NCBI RefSeq assembly: GCF_040183065.1
Contig: NC_091122.1
Span: forward strand, 153,231,955 to 153,295,954
Source: Periplaneta americana
Taxonomy: Eukaryota; Arthropoda; Insecta; Blattodea; Blattidae
DNA: 64,000 nucleotides
Direction: 5' to 3'
Below are positions 47,094 through 58,450 of this stretch, piece by piece (position 1 is the stretch's first letter; the number at the start of each line of letters is the position of its first letter). The translations under genes were made by a program, and so were the position numbers. Below the pieces are notes generated by a model, which worked only from the letters and a program-made list of their open reading frames with translations, was not told the origin of the DNA and searched no databases.

Positions 47094-47142
47094 TGGCTTA
47101 CAGCTGTTTCGGTGCTCCTTCACACCATCATCAGAGTCTACT
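47094..47142 (-). ncRNA. Hammerhead ribozyme, left arm
   Basis: Minus strand: CTGATGA (47134 to 47128), stem II GGTG/CACC, GAAA, CAGCTG, GTA, then AGCC. Stem I has one mismatch (GACT against AGCC). Confidence 0.72.
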
Positions 47143-47465
47143 AGATTCCCGGCGTCATCTCGACTTCACTGCCTGTTGTAGGGTTGCGTTTGCGTGTTGA
47201 AAAGTGGAGTCGAATAGTGTATGTGTTCTGAAATTGATCTGTGTGTTGAGGATTTGATTAGGATGTGTTTTGGTGTGTCTGTATATTTCATATTGTTCTA
47301 GTGTGTTGAGTTTTTGTTGAAATATACAGACACACCAAAACACACCCTAATCAAATCCTCAACACACAGATCAATTTCAGAACACACACACTACTCGACT
47401 CCACTTTTCAACACGCAAACGCACTCCTACAACAGGCAGCAAAGTCGAGATGATGCCGGGGACCT

Positions 47466-47516
47466 AGTAGGCTCTGACGATGGTGTGAAGGAGCACCGAA
47501 ACAGCTGTAAGCCACA
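47466..47516 (+). ncRNA. Hammerhead ribozyme, right arm
   Basis: Stem I GGCT (47470-47473) and AGCC (47510-47513). Core CTGACGA (47474-47480). Stem II GGTG/CACC (47482-47485, 47494-47497). GAAA 47498-47501, stem III CAG/CTG, cleavage triplet GTA at 47107+400, i.e. 47507-47509. All conserved core bases fit. Confidence 0.78.
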
Positions 47517-47629
47517 CGTGGTTATATAATTTAACACTAGTTAGTTTGCCATTTAATCAATCATTTATATTTAAGTATTAAAAGTAGTGTATGCAAGATT
47601 CAAGATGGAAACATTTCATATTGCTTTTT

Positions 47630-47925
47630 TGAAAAGTCATTGATTTCATTTCCAACATGCTCGATTAGTTTAAGAGAGCAGTGTATTATGATAATAAATT
47701 ATTGACAGAAATTTAGCTTTGTTCTTTAAATATGCAGAAATTTGATCCAAACAAATGTAACATTATAAAATTCCTTTGCAGAACAAAAAGTTACATTTCT
47801 TCAGATCAAATTTCTGCACATTTGAAGGACAAAACTAAATTTTTTTCAATAATTTATGATCATAATGCATTGCTCTCTTAAATTGACTAACCATATTGGA
47901 AATTAAATCAATGGTTTACCAAAAA
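47630..47925. repeat. Long foldback (inverted repeat, ~130-nt arms)
   Basis: The 47630-47762 arm (TTGATTTCATTTCCAA, TTAAGAGAGCAGTG, AAATTTGATC) is inverted at about 47789-47925 with moderate divergence; the loop is about 26 nt. No coding frame. It could be a foldback element or an inverted duplication. Confidence 0.75.
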
Positions 47926-48328
47926 CCGCTATGAAATATTCCATATAAAATGTGTGTATATGTTTTTTAAGCATTTACATCATGTTTCATTACAATTAAA
48001 GTAATACTACATGACTGGTTGAATATATATAATGATAGCTGTCCAAACCTTGGATTTAAAATATCGGCATCCTAATCAATTCAAATGAACAAAAAAGAAA
48101 ATGTAAATTAATGTTAAAAAAAGAATATTCTGCGACAAGATTTGGTAGCTATCAGAATGATAAAAATGTATTGAAAATAAATAATATACATTGAATATTA
48201 TAAAGATAAATAGAGATGGTGATTGATGATGTTCAATGAAGATTTTAAAATGGTTGATGCAATTGTCTGAAGAGTATTATCAGGAACCTTTAATTTTCTG
48301 AGGACCTCTATGTTTACAATTATTTTAT

Positions 48329-49597
48329 ACTAGCTGTACTCGTGCGCTCCGCTGCACTTATTGGAAATAAATATAAAGTAATTACATAATTAAAATAGAA
48401 CATTGGGTCCAGGGAACATTCGGGTTTGATAGAAGAATAAATCGTTTAATATGGTACTTAATTTAAATTGTATTTAAATAACTAAAATGTATCATTTTGA
48501 TCCAGAGACCACTCATTTGGTTCAAATATAATTCGTTTAACATTTTCCTAAATTAGTCTTGAATGCATCCTTTAATAAATCACTCCAAATTAAGAGAGTT
48601 AATTGTGAAGGTTAATTAGCTTCTGAGATTACTTCATACAAACACACAAAATATTCTCTGTATACTAATATTGATAAATGTCAAGGCCGCCTTAAATACA
48701 CGGAGTCATTTGTTTTGATTTCATTGTAGCCATCGTCGTTGTTCCTGCAATAACTCCTATGTCATATATCGATTTTCAGATTTTTTCTCTACTAAATAAC
48801 TTAATGATGCAGCAAATAATACAATCTACTATATATAATGTAATTACATTTCTTTCTTTCAAAAATGTAAGAACTCACGATCTCCTATGCACTACTGCCA
48901 TAGAATGAATAAATTTGTTTTTCTTCCTACTAAAAAATTTAATATTTTGCACCTAGAAGTTACGGAACAACGACACTATAATCTGAGGTGGTGGTGGAAA
49001 TGTATTGTATTGTTATTTTAAAACTCTTGTATATCCTTAAATATCAGTCCTATCAAAATTTTGCCTGGAATAAAACTTATTGGAAATCATTTTTAAAGAA
49101 ACTTTTGTTATGTAACATTTTTCACAAAAATCAATAGTAAGAAGATATTTCGGTTTATTTAATTCAGGCCCCCTTATAACCCCCCTTTTAAATAAAATAT
49201 TTTGAATGCTATATAGCCTAAAATCTAAGTTACAAACGAACTTAATTTATATTCCAATTTTCATCGAAATCCGTTCAGCCATTATCGCGTGAAAAGATAA
49301 ACATCCAGACAGGCAGACAGACAGACTTAAATATCAGTCCTATCAAAATTTTGCATGAGATAAAACTTATCGGAAATCATTTTTAAAGAAACTTTTGTTA
49401 TGTAACATTTTTCACAAAAATCAATAATAACCGAGATATTTCGGTTTATTTAATTCAGGCCCCCTTATAACCCCCCTTTTAAATAAAGTATTTTGAATGC
49501 CGTATAGCCTAAAATCTAAGTTACAACGAACTTAATTTATGTTCCAATTTTCATCGAAATCCGTTCAGCCATTATCGCGTAAAAAGGTAACAAACAT

Positions 49598-49632
<35 letters not shown>

Positions 49633-49763
49633 TACAAACAAAAATGTCAAAAAAGCGATTTTCGGTTTCAGGGTGGTTAATTGTATATGTTAGGACCAAT
49701 TATTTTTGGAAAATCGAAAATTACCAGAAAAATTTCGGTTACAGATTTATTATTAGTATAGAT
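48329..49763 (+). mobile_element. Interspersed repeat, copy 2, with internal tandem duplication
   Basis: Same start (ACTAGCTGTACTCGTGCGCT) and end (TTATTATTAGTATAGAT) as 42018-43010. Its 3' half is present twice head to tail (49037-49326 and 49327-49616, period 290). The duplicated section covers TTAAATATCAGTCCTATCAA to the (CAGA)n tract. Confidence 0.75.
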
Positions 49764-49989
49764 AACATAGCATTCTATTTATATCCATAAGAGATTTGAT
49801 ATACTGTATTGTAATAAATACCTTATGCTAACTTATTATCCTATTCTACATTACTTCTTACTTTATACTAGTTCTATTTCTAATATTGTTCTAGTTTTAG
49901 CTATATTTATATTATATGTCTAGTCTACCTCGTAATTACTACATATTTGAAGTTTTACATTTTTACAATTATCAACTTAGCGTCCTTGA

Positions 49990-50066
49990 GTGAAAAATAC
50001 TGGAGAGCGAGAGAATAAATGATCTCGTTGTCAGAAATTCAGCATTAGCAAACAACAACAACATTT
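49990..50066 (+). mobile_element. I-like LINE 3' scrap
   Basis: Reads GAAAAATACTGGAGAGCGAG and ends GCATTAGCAAACAACAACAA, matching the 3' end of the LINEs at 12014 and 31652 at lower similarity. Confidence 0.6.
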
Positions 50067-50094
50067 TCACAATGATTCAAAGTCTATTGAATTT

Positions 50095-50345
50095 GCAAAT
50101 TGCATGAATTTTTTACAGTACAATTTTATTATGTCCATCTTATTAATTGGTTGTTTTCCTTTCTTTCTTGTAATTTTGTTCTTGAATGTCGCTCGTTGTG
50201 GGTTCAGTTTAGGGCAGTCTTATATCAGATGTTCAATTGTCTGTTCATTTAGGTTGCAGAGACACATTGTTGATTATATAATAATTTTGAAACGGTGAAA
50301 ATAGGAACTTAGTTTACCATGACCTGTTACAAGTGTGGTGAAATG
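50095..50345 (-). pseudogene. LINE C-terminal fragment
   Basis: Minus strand: THFTTLVTGHGKLSSYFHRF then KIIIYNQQCVSAT, matching the TGHG...Y..RF.....C.C block of I/Jockey-type LINEs. Contains stops. Confidence 0.65.
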
Positions 50346-50359
50346 GGTGTTACATGTAG

Positions 50360-50368
<9 letters not shown>

Positions 50369-50397
<29 letters not shown>
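50369..50397. repeat. (GA)n microsatellite
   Basis: About 14 GA units with one interruption. Confidence 0.9.
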
Positions 50398-50871
50398 ACC
50401 ATTATATTCTATTGTCTTTGGGGTTATCATTCTTAAAATCTCTTTGGAGTAATGAGGTTGTTATTCCGTACAGTTAAACTACACAAATCTACACTCCCTG
50501 AGCTATTACATGACATCTAAAACAGAAAATCTATAATTTTGGACTTGTCAAGTTTTTCCACTGTACTCTATGTAATTATTTATAACTTCATTATGCACCG
50601 AAAACTTTGGAGGTACAAAGTTGACACGAAATTTTGTCTGGGGCTACTGTTTGTACTGTGTTATCTCTGTGTGTTGAAATAGAAACAATTCTAAAATACA
50701 ATAGGTCACTTCCATTAATATACAGTCCCGTTCAATACGTTATTATTACATGCTCCCGAAGTTTTACTGTAGGTACCGGTACTGTAAAGGTACATTTTTA
50801 CTGCAATATCAGCACCATGTAAAATGCATAGTGTACTGACAGAATCACAAACACAAAACAACACAACACAC
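50398..50871. other. No gene recognised
   Basis: The 62-residue frame at 50634-50822 has no motif. Confidence 0.5.
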
Positions 50872-50883
50872 ACAATGAATGAT

Positions 50884-51139
50884 TTTTTTTTATTGGGTTA
50901 TTTTATGACGCTGTATCAACATCTAGGTTATTTAGCGTCTGAATGATATGAAGGTGATAATGCCGGTGAAACAAGTCCGAGGTCCAGCACCGAAAGTTAC
51001 CCAGCATTTGCTCGTATTGGGTTGAGGGAAAACCCAGGAAAAAACCTCAACCAGGTAACTTGTCCCGACCGGGATTCGAACCCGGGCCACCTGGTTTCGC
51101 AGCCAGACGCGCTGACCGTTACTCCACAGGTGTGGACTG
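50884..51139 (-). mobile_element. tRNA-derived SINE, family A
   Basis: Minus copy of the family at 4625 (B box GGGTTCGAATCCCGGT). Target duplications ACAATGAATGAT at 50872-50883 and 51140-51151. Among the least diverged copies here. Confidence 0.93.
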
Positions 51140-51151
51140 ACAATGAATGAT

Positions 51152-51683
51152 ATATAACAATTAATAAATGAACAAGGTGGCATGTCTATTATAGGAAACT
51201 GATAGATTAATTAATATTATACACCTACATTAAGTATTGATTAATATAGTTCTGATGTGTCAATAACATGAGTGAGCTTATTTCCAGCATGCTAGAACCT
51301 AAATTTGGGAACGAATATTTATGAGTACAAGGATCACAACTGAGTCTGGATTAAAGAGATTTATGTGTTTCATTTTGATTGAAATTAGTGTGGAGAAACT
51401 CTACTCACATAGATACATTGATGGGAATGGCAGGAGGTGTGAAATGACATCACACTCCTCGAACTCTTTGCGAGCAGAAATCCAAAAGTCGCAGATTGAC
51501 ATGTTTCCAGATTTTATGTTCAGTGAACCGTCAATGAAACTTTTCAGCGGGATTTCTTTCAATGTTAAGATCATAAAAATTAATGGCGACGGTGTAAAAT
51601 GGATTTTAATTGGGTTTTGTATTCTCTCTCAATTTTTGGAAATTATTTAAAAAACTGTACCTTGAGATTCTGCAAATACCATT
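51152..51683. other. No gene recognised
   Basis: The 109-residue plus frame at 51321-51650 shows no recognisable domain or splice context. Confidence 0.45.
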
Positions 51684-51685
51684 TG

Positions 51686-51694
<9 letters not shown>

Positions 51695-51721
<27 letters not shown>

Positions 51722-51923
51722 TTAGTTGGTTATTTAACGACACTGTTACTAGGTTATTTAGCATCGATGAGATTGGAAATGGTATTTGGCGAGATGAGGC
51801 CGAGGATTCGCCATAGATTACCTGGTATTCACCTTACGTTTGGGGAAAACCTCGAAAAAACACAACCAGTGTAACTTTAGACAGACAGGCAAGCGCCTTA
51901 ACCGACTGAACCATGCTGGTGGC
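51695..51923 (-). mobile_element. tRNA-derived SINE, family B
   Basis: Minus-strand head CATGGTTCAGTCGGTTAAGG; body TTTTTTCGAGGTTTTCCCC; 3' module GCTAAATAACCTAGTAACAG then GTCGTTAAATAACC and an (AAT)n tail. Target duplications TGATTATTATT at 51684-51694 and 51924-51934. Confidence 0.85.
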
Positions 51924-51934
51924 TGATTATTATT

Positions 51935-53199
51935 TAAAAACAGGCAATTGAAATGGCTCTTTTCATTATAAGATCACAATAATATAATCGTAACGAACAC
52001 AGCTGCAAGATGTTGAGCAAAGAATGCTACAACTACAAAATAATGATTAGTTTTGGAAAGAAGTACTTTTGAGAAATTAAAATTAAATCTTGCCACTCTG
52101 CTTGTTATTATAAATGAAATAAAGCGAGAGGGAGAATATAGCTTTCCAAAATTGCGTCATCTTACGTCCAGATCTCTTGTGGCTAACCCTGAATCTGGCC
52201 CTGATCATTCAATGTTTATAATGAAATAATATGTATAGCATTTCTAAAATTTTACGTACCCAATAGTATGTCTTTCCATTCCCCTTAGCGTACACGTACC
52301 CCTGCTTGAATGCCAGTGATGTAAATAATGTAAACATGAAATACAGTATAGTACAGTAGTACAATTTTTGTAGGATAAGAGTTACATACCGTTATTCACT
52401 TTCTGAAAAAATCAGAGAACACGAGGAAAGTATGATTGCGTATAGGGTCAACAGGTTTTCAGAATGCCAGTAAGGGACAGAATGAGGTCGAACCTAGAGG
52501 TGTGATGTTTATTGTATGGAAAATGCACATAATTTGAGAGAACCCCACATGCACACCATGTCTGTTCGGAATCAAGGTCTTCCAATGTTTTTGGGATTAT
52601 TACGATTGATTCGTATTATAATAATAATTAATATTACTATTGCAGAGTTACAAATTCACACCTATATACAAATAATGTATGTTTTCTTCTTCTTGAGGTG
52701 GTACAAGTTCATCTAGATGCTTTTTGGACTTTCTTTGCATCAACTTCAGACAATGCTACATAGCAGGCCTCTCTGACCATGTGGTCAACACGATGCAAGC
52801 CACTGTGAAGACGTCTATTCATAGCAAAGATAGTTACCCCATGTCAGATTCTACAACACATTGATAAATCTAAGTTACTGAAATTTTACTTAGGTGAGTC
52901 ATTCCTTAAAGATATGATAATCCCTACCCTCGAGTACCAAGTTATCAAGTCCATAACATATCGTTGTTATGTCACTGTAAATAATTTAAAGTTTGTGTTT
53001 AGAATACAGACCTCCGAACTTTGAACTGCATTTCGAGATTAAGTGTCAAGCAGGGAGTGTTTTAGACTCGTTTCTATGTACGACCATAATTTTCACAAAG
53101 AGCATGATTTTGACTGCATTAGAATTTCTGACACGGTATGTAAAAAAACTGTCAATTGGTAATTTTATCACACCAAAGATACAGGAATTAATCATTTGT
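51935..53199. other. No gene recognised
   Basis: About 1.3 kb without recognisable element, tRNA or credible exon. Confidence 0.45.
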
Positions 53200-53210
53200 C
53201 AATTAGTCTA

Positions 53211-53464
53211 TTTATTTTATTGGGTTATTTTACGACGCTGTATCAACATCTAGGTTATTTAGCGTCTGAATGATATGAAGGTGATAATGCCAGTGAAATG
53301 AGTCCGGGGTCCAACACCGAAAGTTACCCAGCATTTGCTCGTATTGGGTTGAGGGAAAATCCTGGAAAAAACCTCAACCAGATAACTTGCCCCGGCCGGG
53401 ATTCGAACCCGGGCCACCTGGTTTCGCGGCCAGACGCGCTGACCGTTACTCCACAGGTGTGGAC
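53211..53464 (-). mobile_element. tRNA-derived SINE, family A
   Basis: Minus copy; target duplications CAATTAGTCTA at 53200-53210 and 53465-53475. Confidence 0.93.
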
Positions 53465-53525
53465 CAATTAGTCTAAGCCATAGTGTCAATTTATTGTGAT
53501 CATGAAAATATTGCGTCATCTAGCA

Positions 53526-53885
53526 ATGTATTACTTACTTACTCACAAATGGCTTTTAAAGAACCCAAAGGTTCATTGCCGCCCTCACATAAGCCCGCCA
53601 TCGGTCCCTATCCTAAGAAAGATTAATCCAGTAGCTACCATATCCCACCTCTCTCAAATCCATTTTAATATTATCCTCCCACCTCGGCCTCCCCAAAGAT
53701 CTTTTTCCTTCAGGTCTTCCAATTAACATTCTATGTGCATTTCTGGATTCACCCATATGTGCTACATGTCCTGCCCATCTCAAACATATGAACTTAATGT
53801 TCCTAATTATGTCAAGTGAAGAATACAATGTGTGCCGTTCTGCATGTGTAACTTTCTCCATTGTTTTGTAACTTCATCCTTTTAG
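53526..53885 (-). mobile_element. 5'-truncated RTE LINE fragment
   Basis: The minus strand encodes HTLYSSLDIIRNIKFICLRW then [20 protein letters not shown] and [20 protein letters not shown], about 80-85% like the C-terminus of the RTE at 55019. It ends at the shared TTACTTAC-type tail (plus 53526-53536). Slightly deleted and frameshifted near its end. Confidence 0.9.
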
Positions 53886-53906
53886 GTACCTACCGGTACA
53901 TTATAT

Positions 53907-54145
53907 AGGGTAAATATTGGTAATATTGTGATACTAATAATATTATGATAGTTCTTTTTAAGAAATTTTTTATAATTTTACTGAGCGAGAGGAAGTCGGT
54001 TTTTTTGTGTCAATGTATTAAGGGAATGTTCGTGGACAAGTTTCTGCACAAAACCAGTCCTTCTCTCGCTCAGTAAAATTGTAAAAAATTCTCAAAAAGT
54101 ACTATCATAATATTACTAGTATCACAATTTACCAACCTTTACCCT
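53907..54145. mobile_element. 239-bp palindromic MITE
   Basis: Arms of about 100 nt: AGGGTAAATATTGGTAATAT and, inverted, AGGGTAAAGGTTGGTAAATT. Both contain TATCATAATATTA and ACTGAGCGAGAG (direct or inverse). Flanks suggest an AT dinucleotide duplication. Confidence 0.8.
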
Positions 54146-54950
54146 ATGTCTTTTTCTCGGAAGTAATATTTTTGACTTAATGTGTTTTGCTTGTAAACCG
54201 ACGATACATATATTTTATAGTTTTAGGGGTTAGTATAATTTTATGTTTAACCATAGTAAATTTTGTTGAAGTTATTCCCAAGTTGGAGAGGTTAATAATT
54301 AAAAATAATAATTCAATGACTATGAGTAGTCATACTGTGGATATACAAATATACGTAATATATAAATAATAATTAATCTTACTATAAAATAAATATTTCT
54401 ACAATCCTTTTCAAAAGCACTAGATCACCATAACACATTCTCCTGTATCTCTAAATAAAGTTCAAAGATCGGGGAACTATGATTTAGCAGTATTTAAACA
54501 AACTTTAGTGGTACAGTACGAAAACATTTATTTCTATTTATAGCAAACAGCTTGTGACGGACTTTTGACACTTACATTGCATACAAAAGCCCAGGGATCA
54601 TCTTGTGGGGATTCATTGTGAATACGAAGTGAGGAAAAGTAGGTAAGACAAGTTCATTACATTACACTGAGTTCTGTTGTTTCTTCAATCAATTTAAAAA
54701 TATTGTCACTTAGTTCTAGTGTTGCTTTATTGAATTGAAACAAGATTGTTGAAAAATTATTTCCAAGTTCATAAATTAACTGAAATTATTACATTACCGG
54801 TACTTTTAATTTAAATGTCGACTTAAGTCAAAGTATTACTTCTATGAAATGTATGGGTATTGGATACTTTATTTCTTTAATTTATATGGTAATCAAGAAC
54901 AGCAATGCAATGTTGTTCACTATCTTCATAATATAAAATGTAATAGTAGC
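54146..54950. other. No gene recognised
   Basis: AT-rich, no recognised element before the (AAT)n tract. Confidence 0.5.
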
Positions 54951-54953
54951 AGA

Positions 54954-54954
<1 letters not shown>

Positions 54955-55018
<64 letters not shown>
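54955..55018. repeat. (AAT)n microsatellite at the RTE 5' edge
   Basis: About 21 AAT units directly before the RTE LINE; a second (AAT)n tract follows its 3' end. Confidence 0.95.
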
Positions 55019-55019
<1 letters not shown>

Positions 55020-55049
55020 CCATGTATTGTGGGTCCCTATCACCACGGC

Positions 55050-55199
55050 ATGGCGCGTCCTCAGGTTGCGGATAGAGGAGACGGCCTCCAGATATGGAGG
55101 GTAGCTGCAAATATATTGAATAAGCAGTCGTGGACAGCCGATAAGGGGTGGTCCTCCAGCTTGGGGGTTGGGCGAAGGGCTAACAACCCATCACCGTAA
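55050..55199 (+). CDS. RTE LINE short ORF1
   Basis: About 49 residues, [20 protein letters not shown] then [20 protein letters not shown] to NNPSP and TAA at 55197-55199. It overlaps the open ORF2 frame (open from 55184) by 16 nt. A short ORF1 overlapping ORF2 is known in RTE elements. The related piece at 30354-30530 keeps most of this reading with one stop. Function unknown. Confidence 0.55.
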   Translation: MARPQVADRGDGLQIWRVAANILNKQSWTADKGWSSSLGVGRRANNPSP

Positions 55200-58100
55200 A
55201 AAAACAGCTTGTTACGTATCCCTATAATAAGCCTCGGAATAGGACTGATTCTCTGGCACGACCACAGCAAAGGAATAAGGATTTGAGATTTGGCACTTGG
55301 AACGTAACTAATCTTTATAGAACAGGAGGGGTAACATTAGTAGCAAAAGAACTAGCTAGATATAGAATAGACTTCGTGGGAGTACAAGAGGTTAGGTTAG
55401 ATGGGAATGGCATATCACAAATAGGAGATTACTTGTTGTATTATGGGGAAGGAAACAATAATCACCAATTAGGAACAGGATTCTTTGTTCATAAAAGAAT
55501 AAAATCAGCAGTAAAAAAGGTCGAATTTATCAGTGACAGGTTATCATATTTAGTACTTAAGGGTAGATGGTGCGACATCATAGTTATAAATGCTCACGCC
55601 CCTACAGAAGAGAAAGACGACCATATAAAGAATAGCTTCTATGAGGAATTGGAACATACTTTTGATCAGTTCCCTAGATATCACATGAAAATTTTATTGG
55701 GGGATTTCAACGCTAAAGTAGGACGGGAGGATATTTTTAGACCAACTATTGGAAAAGAGAGCCTACACGCAATTAGTAGTGACAATGGAGTTAGATTAGT
55801 CAACTTTGCCACATCGAAAAATTTAATTGTCAAAAGTACAACATTCCCCCATAAGGATATACATAAATATACTTGGACTTCTCCAGATGGATTGACACAC
55901 AACCAAATCGATCACATCTTGATAGATAAACGGAGACATACTAGTATAGTAGATATTCGAACTTTCAGGGGTGCAGACTGTAATTCTGACCATTATTTGG
56001 TGATTGGAGAATTAAGAGAAAGATTATCAGTAGCCAAGCGAGTAGAGCAACAAGTTAATATTACTAAATTCAATATTTTGAAATTAAAGGACGAGGAAGC
56101 TAAGCAAAATTATCAGGTCGAAATTTCGAATAGGTTTGCCACTTTAGAAAGTTCCGACGAAGTTGAGAAAGAATTAGATGTTAATAGCGTGTGGGAAAAT
56201 ATCAGAGATAGTATCAAAATTGCAGCTGAGCAGAGCATAGGTTATTATGAAACTAGGAAAAAGAAACCGTGGTTTGATGAAGATTGTTGCATGGTAGTAG
56301 AAAGAAGGAAACAGGCAAAATTGAAATTCTTACAGGATCCAGTTGAGGAGAAGAGAGATAATTATTTCAATGAAAGACGGGAAGCAAGTCGTACACTTAG
56401 GAATAAAAAGAGAGGTTACTTGAAGGAAAAACTGAATGAGGTAGAAACAAATAGTAAGAATAAAAACATTCGAGATTTATATAAGGGTATAAAGGAATTT
56501 AAGAACGGATATCAGCCAAGGGTAAACGTGATCAAGGATGAGAATGGTGACTTGCTTGCAGACTCTCCATCAATCCTAAACAGATGGAAAAACTATTTTG
56601 CGCAACTACTAAATGTACATAGGCCAAATAGAAATGATCGGGACGAAATTGAAATACAAACTGCTGAGCCATTTATACCCGAACCCACGCTTTCAGAAGT
56701 CGAAATTGCGATAGAAAATCTGAAAAAGTACAAGTCTCCAGGTATCGATCAAATTCCAGCAGAATTAATACAAGAGGGTGGGAGTGCATTATATAACGAA
56801 ATTTATAAACTTGTACTTGCTATTTGGGAAAAGGAAATTGTACCAGAACAATGGAAGGAGTCCATAATTGTACCTATTTTTAAAAAGGGGGACAAAACCA
56901 ACTGTGGTAACTTTCGAGGAATATCACTTTTGTTGACGTCGTACAAAATTTTGTCCAATATTCTTTTGAGAAGATTAACTCCGTACGTAGATGAAATTAT
57001 TGGGGATCATCAGTGCGGTTTTCGGCGTAATAGATCGACTATTGATCAGATTTTTTGTATTCGACAGATAATGGAGAAAAAATGGGAGTATAAGGGTACA
57101 GTACATCAGTTATTCATAGATTTCAAAAAGGTTTATGACTCTGTTAAGAGGGAAGCATTATATGATATTCTTATTGAATTTGGTATTCCCAAGAAACTAG
57201 TTCGATTAATTAAAATGTGTCTCAGTGAAACATACAGCAGAGTCCGTATAGGTCATTTTCTATCTGATGCTTTTCCAATTCACTGCGGGCTAAAGCAGGG
57301 AGATGCACTATCACCTTTACTTTTTAACTTCGCTCTAGAATATGCCATTAGGAAAGTTCAGGATAACAGGCAGGGTTTGGAATTGAACGGGTTACATCAG
57401 CTGCTTGTCTATGCGAATGACGTGAATATGTTAGGAGAAAATACACAAACGATTAGGGAAAACACGGAAATTTTACTTGAAGCAAGTAGAGCGATCGGTT
57501 TGGAAGTAAATCCCGAAAAGACAAAGTATATGATTATGTCTCGTGACCAGAATATTGTACGAAATGGAAATATAAAAATTGGAGATTTATCCTTCGAAGA
57601 GGTGGAAAAATTCAAATATCTTGGAGCAACAGTAACAAATATAAATGACACTCGGGAGGAAATTAAACGCAGAATAAATATGGGAAATGCGTGTTATTAT
57701 TCGGTTGAGAAGCTCTTATCATCCAGTCTGCTGTCGAAAAACCTGAAAGTTAGAATTTATAAAACAGTTATATTACCGGTTGTTCTTTATGGTTGTGAAA
57801 CTTGGACTCTCACTCTGAGAGAGGAACATAGGTTCAGGGTGTTTGAGAATAAGGTGCTAAGGAAAATATTTGGGGCTAAGCGGGATGAAGTTACACGAGA
57901 ATGGAGAAATTTACACAACACAGAACTGCACGCATTGTATTCTTCACCTGACATAATTAGGAACATTAAATCCAGACGTTTGAGATGGGCAGGGCATGTA
58001 GCACGTATGGGCGAATCCAGAAATGCATATAGAGTGTTAGTTGGGAGACCGGAGGGAAAAAGACCTTTAGGGAGGCCGAGACGTAGATGGGAGGATAATA

Positions 58101-58216
58101 TTAAAATGGATTTGAGGGAGGTGGGGTGTGATGATAGAGATTGGATTAATCTTGCACAGGATAGGGACCGCTGGCGGGCTTATGTGAGGGCGGCAATGAA
58201 CCTTCGGGTTCCTTAA
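55184..58216 (+). CDS. RTE LINE ORF2: APE endonuclease and reverse transcriptase
   Basis: An uninterrupted frame of roughly 1010 codons. The N-terminal APE endonuclease (about the first 250 residues) starts [14 protein letters not shown] and has [24 protein letters not shown] and [10 protein letters not shown]. The RT lies roughly at residues 450-760: [43 protein letters not shown] and [20 protein letters not shown]. The C-terminus is Arg-rich ([20 protein letters not shown]). Two oddities: the catalytic YADD box reads YAND (about 57411-57422), and no ATG opens the frame, as the first homologous residues follow a TTG at 55283. Otherwise it looks young. Confidence 0.9.
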   Translation, partial: QPITVKKQLVTYPYNKPRNRTDSLARPQQRNKDLRFGTWNVTNLYRTGGVTLVAKELARYRIDFVGVQEVRLDGNGISQIGDYLLYYGEGNNNHQLGTGFFVHKRIKSAVKKVEFISDRLSYLVLKGRWCDIIVINAHAPTEEKDDHIKNSFYEELEHTFDQFPRYHMKILLGDFNAKVGREDIFRPTIGKESLHAISSDNGVRLVNFATSKNLIVKSTTFPHKDIHKYTWTSPDGLTHNQIDHILIDKRRHTSIVDIRTFRGADCNSDHYLVIGELRERLSVAKRVEQQVNITKFNILKLKDEEAKQNYQVEISNRFATLESSDEVEKELDVNSVWENIRDSIKIAAEQSIGYYETRKKKPWFDEDCCMVVERRKQAKLKFLQDPVEEKRDNYFNERREASRTLRNKKRGYLKEKLNEVETNSKNKNIRDLYKGIKEFKNGYQPRVNVIKDENGDLLADSPSILNRWKNYFAQLLNVHRPNRNDRDEIEIQTAEPFIPEPTLSEVEIAIENLKKYKSPGIDQIPAELIQEGGSALYNEIYKLVLAIWEKEIVPEQWKESIIVPIFKKGDKTNCGNFRGISLLLTSYKILSNILLRRLTPYVDEIIGDHQCGFRRNRSTIDQIFCIRQIMEKKWEYKGTVHQLFIDFKKVYDSVKREALYDILIEFGIPKKLVRLIKMCLSETYSRVRIGHFLSDAFPIHCGLKQGDALSPLLFNFALEYAIRKVQDNRQGLELNGLHQLLVYANDVNMLGENTQTIRENTEILLEASRAIGLEVNPEKTKYMIMSRDQNIVRNGNIKIGDLSFEEVEKFKYLGATVTNINDTREEIKRRINMGNACYYSVEKLLSSSLLSKNLKVRIYKTVILPVVLYGCETWTLTLREEHRFRVFENKVLRKIFGAKRDEVTREWRNLHNTELHALYSSPDIIRNIKSRRLRWAGHVARMGESRNAYRVLVGRPEGKRPLGRPRRRWEDNIKMDLREVGCDDRDWINLAQDRDRWRAYVRAAMNLRVP

Positions 58217-58235
58217 AAGCCATTTGTAAGTAAGT

Positions 58236-58236
58236 A

Positions 58237-58298
<62 letters not shown>

Positions 58299-58300
58299 CG
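58236..58300. repeat. (AAT)n microsatellite at the RTE 3' edge
   Basis: About 18 AAT units after the GTAAGTAAGTAA tail. Confidence 0.95.
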
Positions 58301-58400
58301 ACGACAATCGCAATTAATTTTGAGGAGAAATTTGCTGGATAAGAAATGTTAAGCATTAGCAATAGTTCAGTGGTAATGTATGGACTGTGACTACTACAAC

Positions 58401-58401
<1 letters not shown>

Positions 58402-58449
<48 letters not shown>
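58402..58449. repeat. (ATC)n microsatellite
   Basis: About 16 ATC units; a shorter tract is at 58728-58740. Confidence 0.95.

Positions 58450-58450
<1 letters not shown>

Larger units (their letters stand above)
47043..47607. mobile_element. Penelope-like element insertion, head-to-head inverted, with two hammerhead cores
   Basis: Left arm (47043 to about 47325, minus) and right arm (about 47330-47607, plus) are near-perfect inverses. Both encode the same C-terminal scrap (EQYEIYRHTKTHPNQILNTQ) and terminal sequence as 22949-24052. Target duplications GAAATATTTCATA (47030-47042) and GAAACATTTCATA (47608-47620). Partial and broken. Confidence 0.88.
55019..58235 (+). mobile_element. Near full-length RTE-clade LINE
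   Basis: 5' UTR with short ORF1 (ATG near 55050 to stop at 55199, [20 protein letters not shown]), a long ORF2, and a short 3' end GCCATTTGTAAGTAAGTAA leading into (AAT)n. It lies between two (AAT)n tracts, so target duplications cannot be told apart from the microsatellite. Truncated relatives: 17598-17819, 53526-53885, and a 5'-only piece at 30354-30530. Confidence 0.93.

Noticed and set aside
51321-51650. 109-residue open frame as a gene
   Set aside because: No domain, no homologous second copy, no splice or promoter context; expected by chance at this base composition.
54849-55110. Long poly-Asn/poly-Tyr frames
   Set aside because: Translations of the (AAT)n microsatellite.
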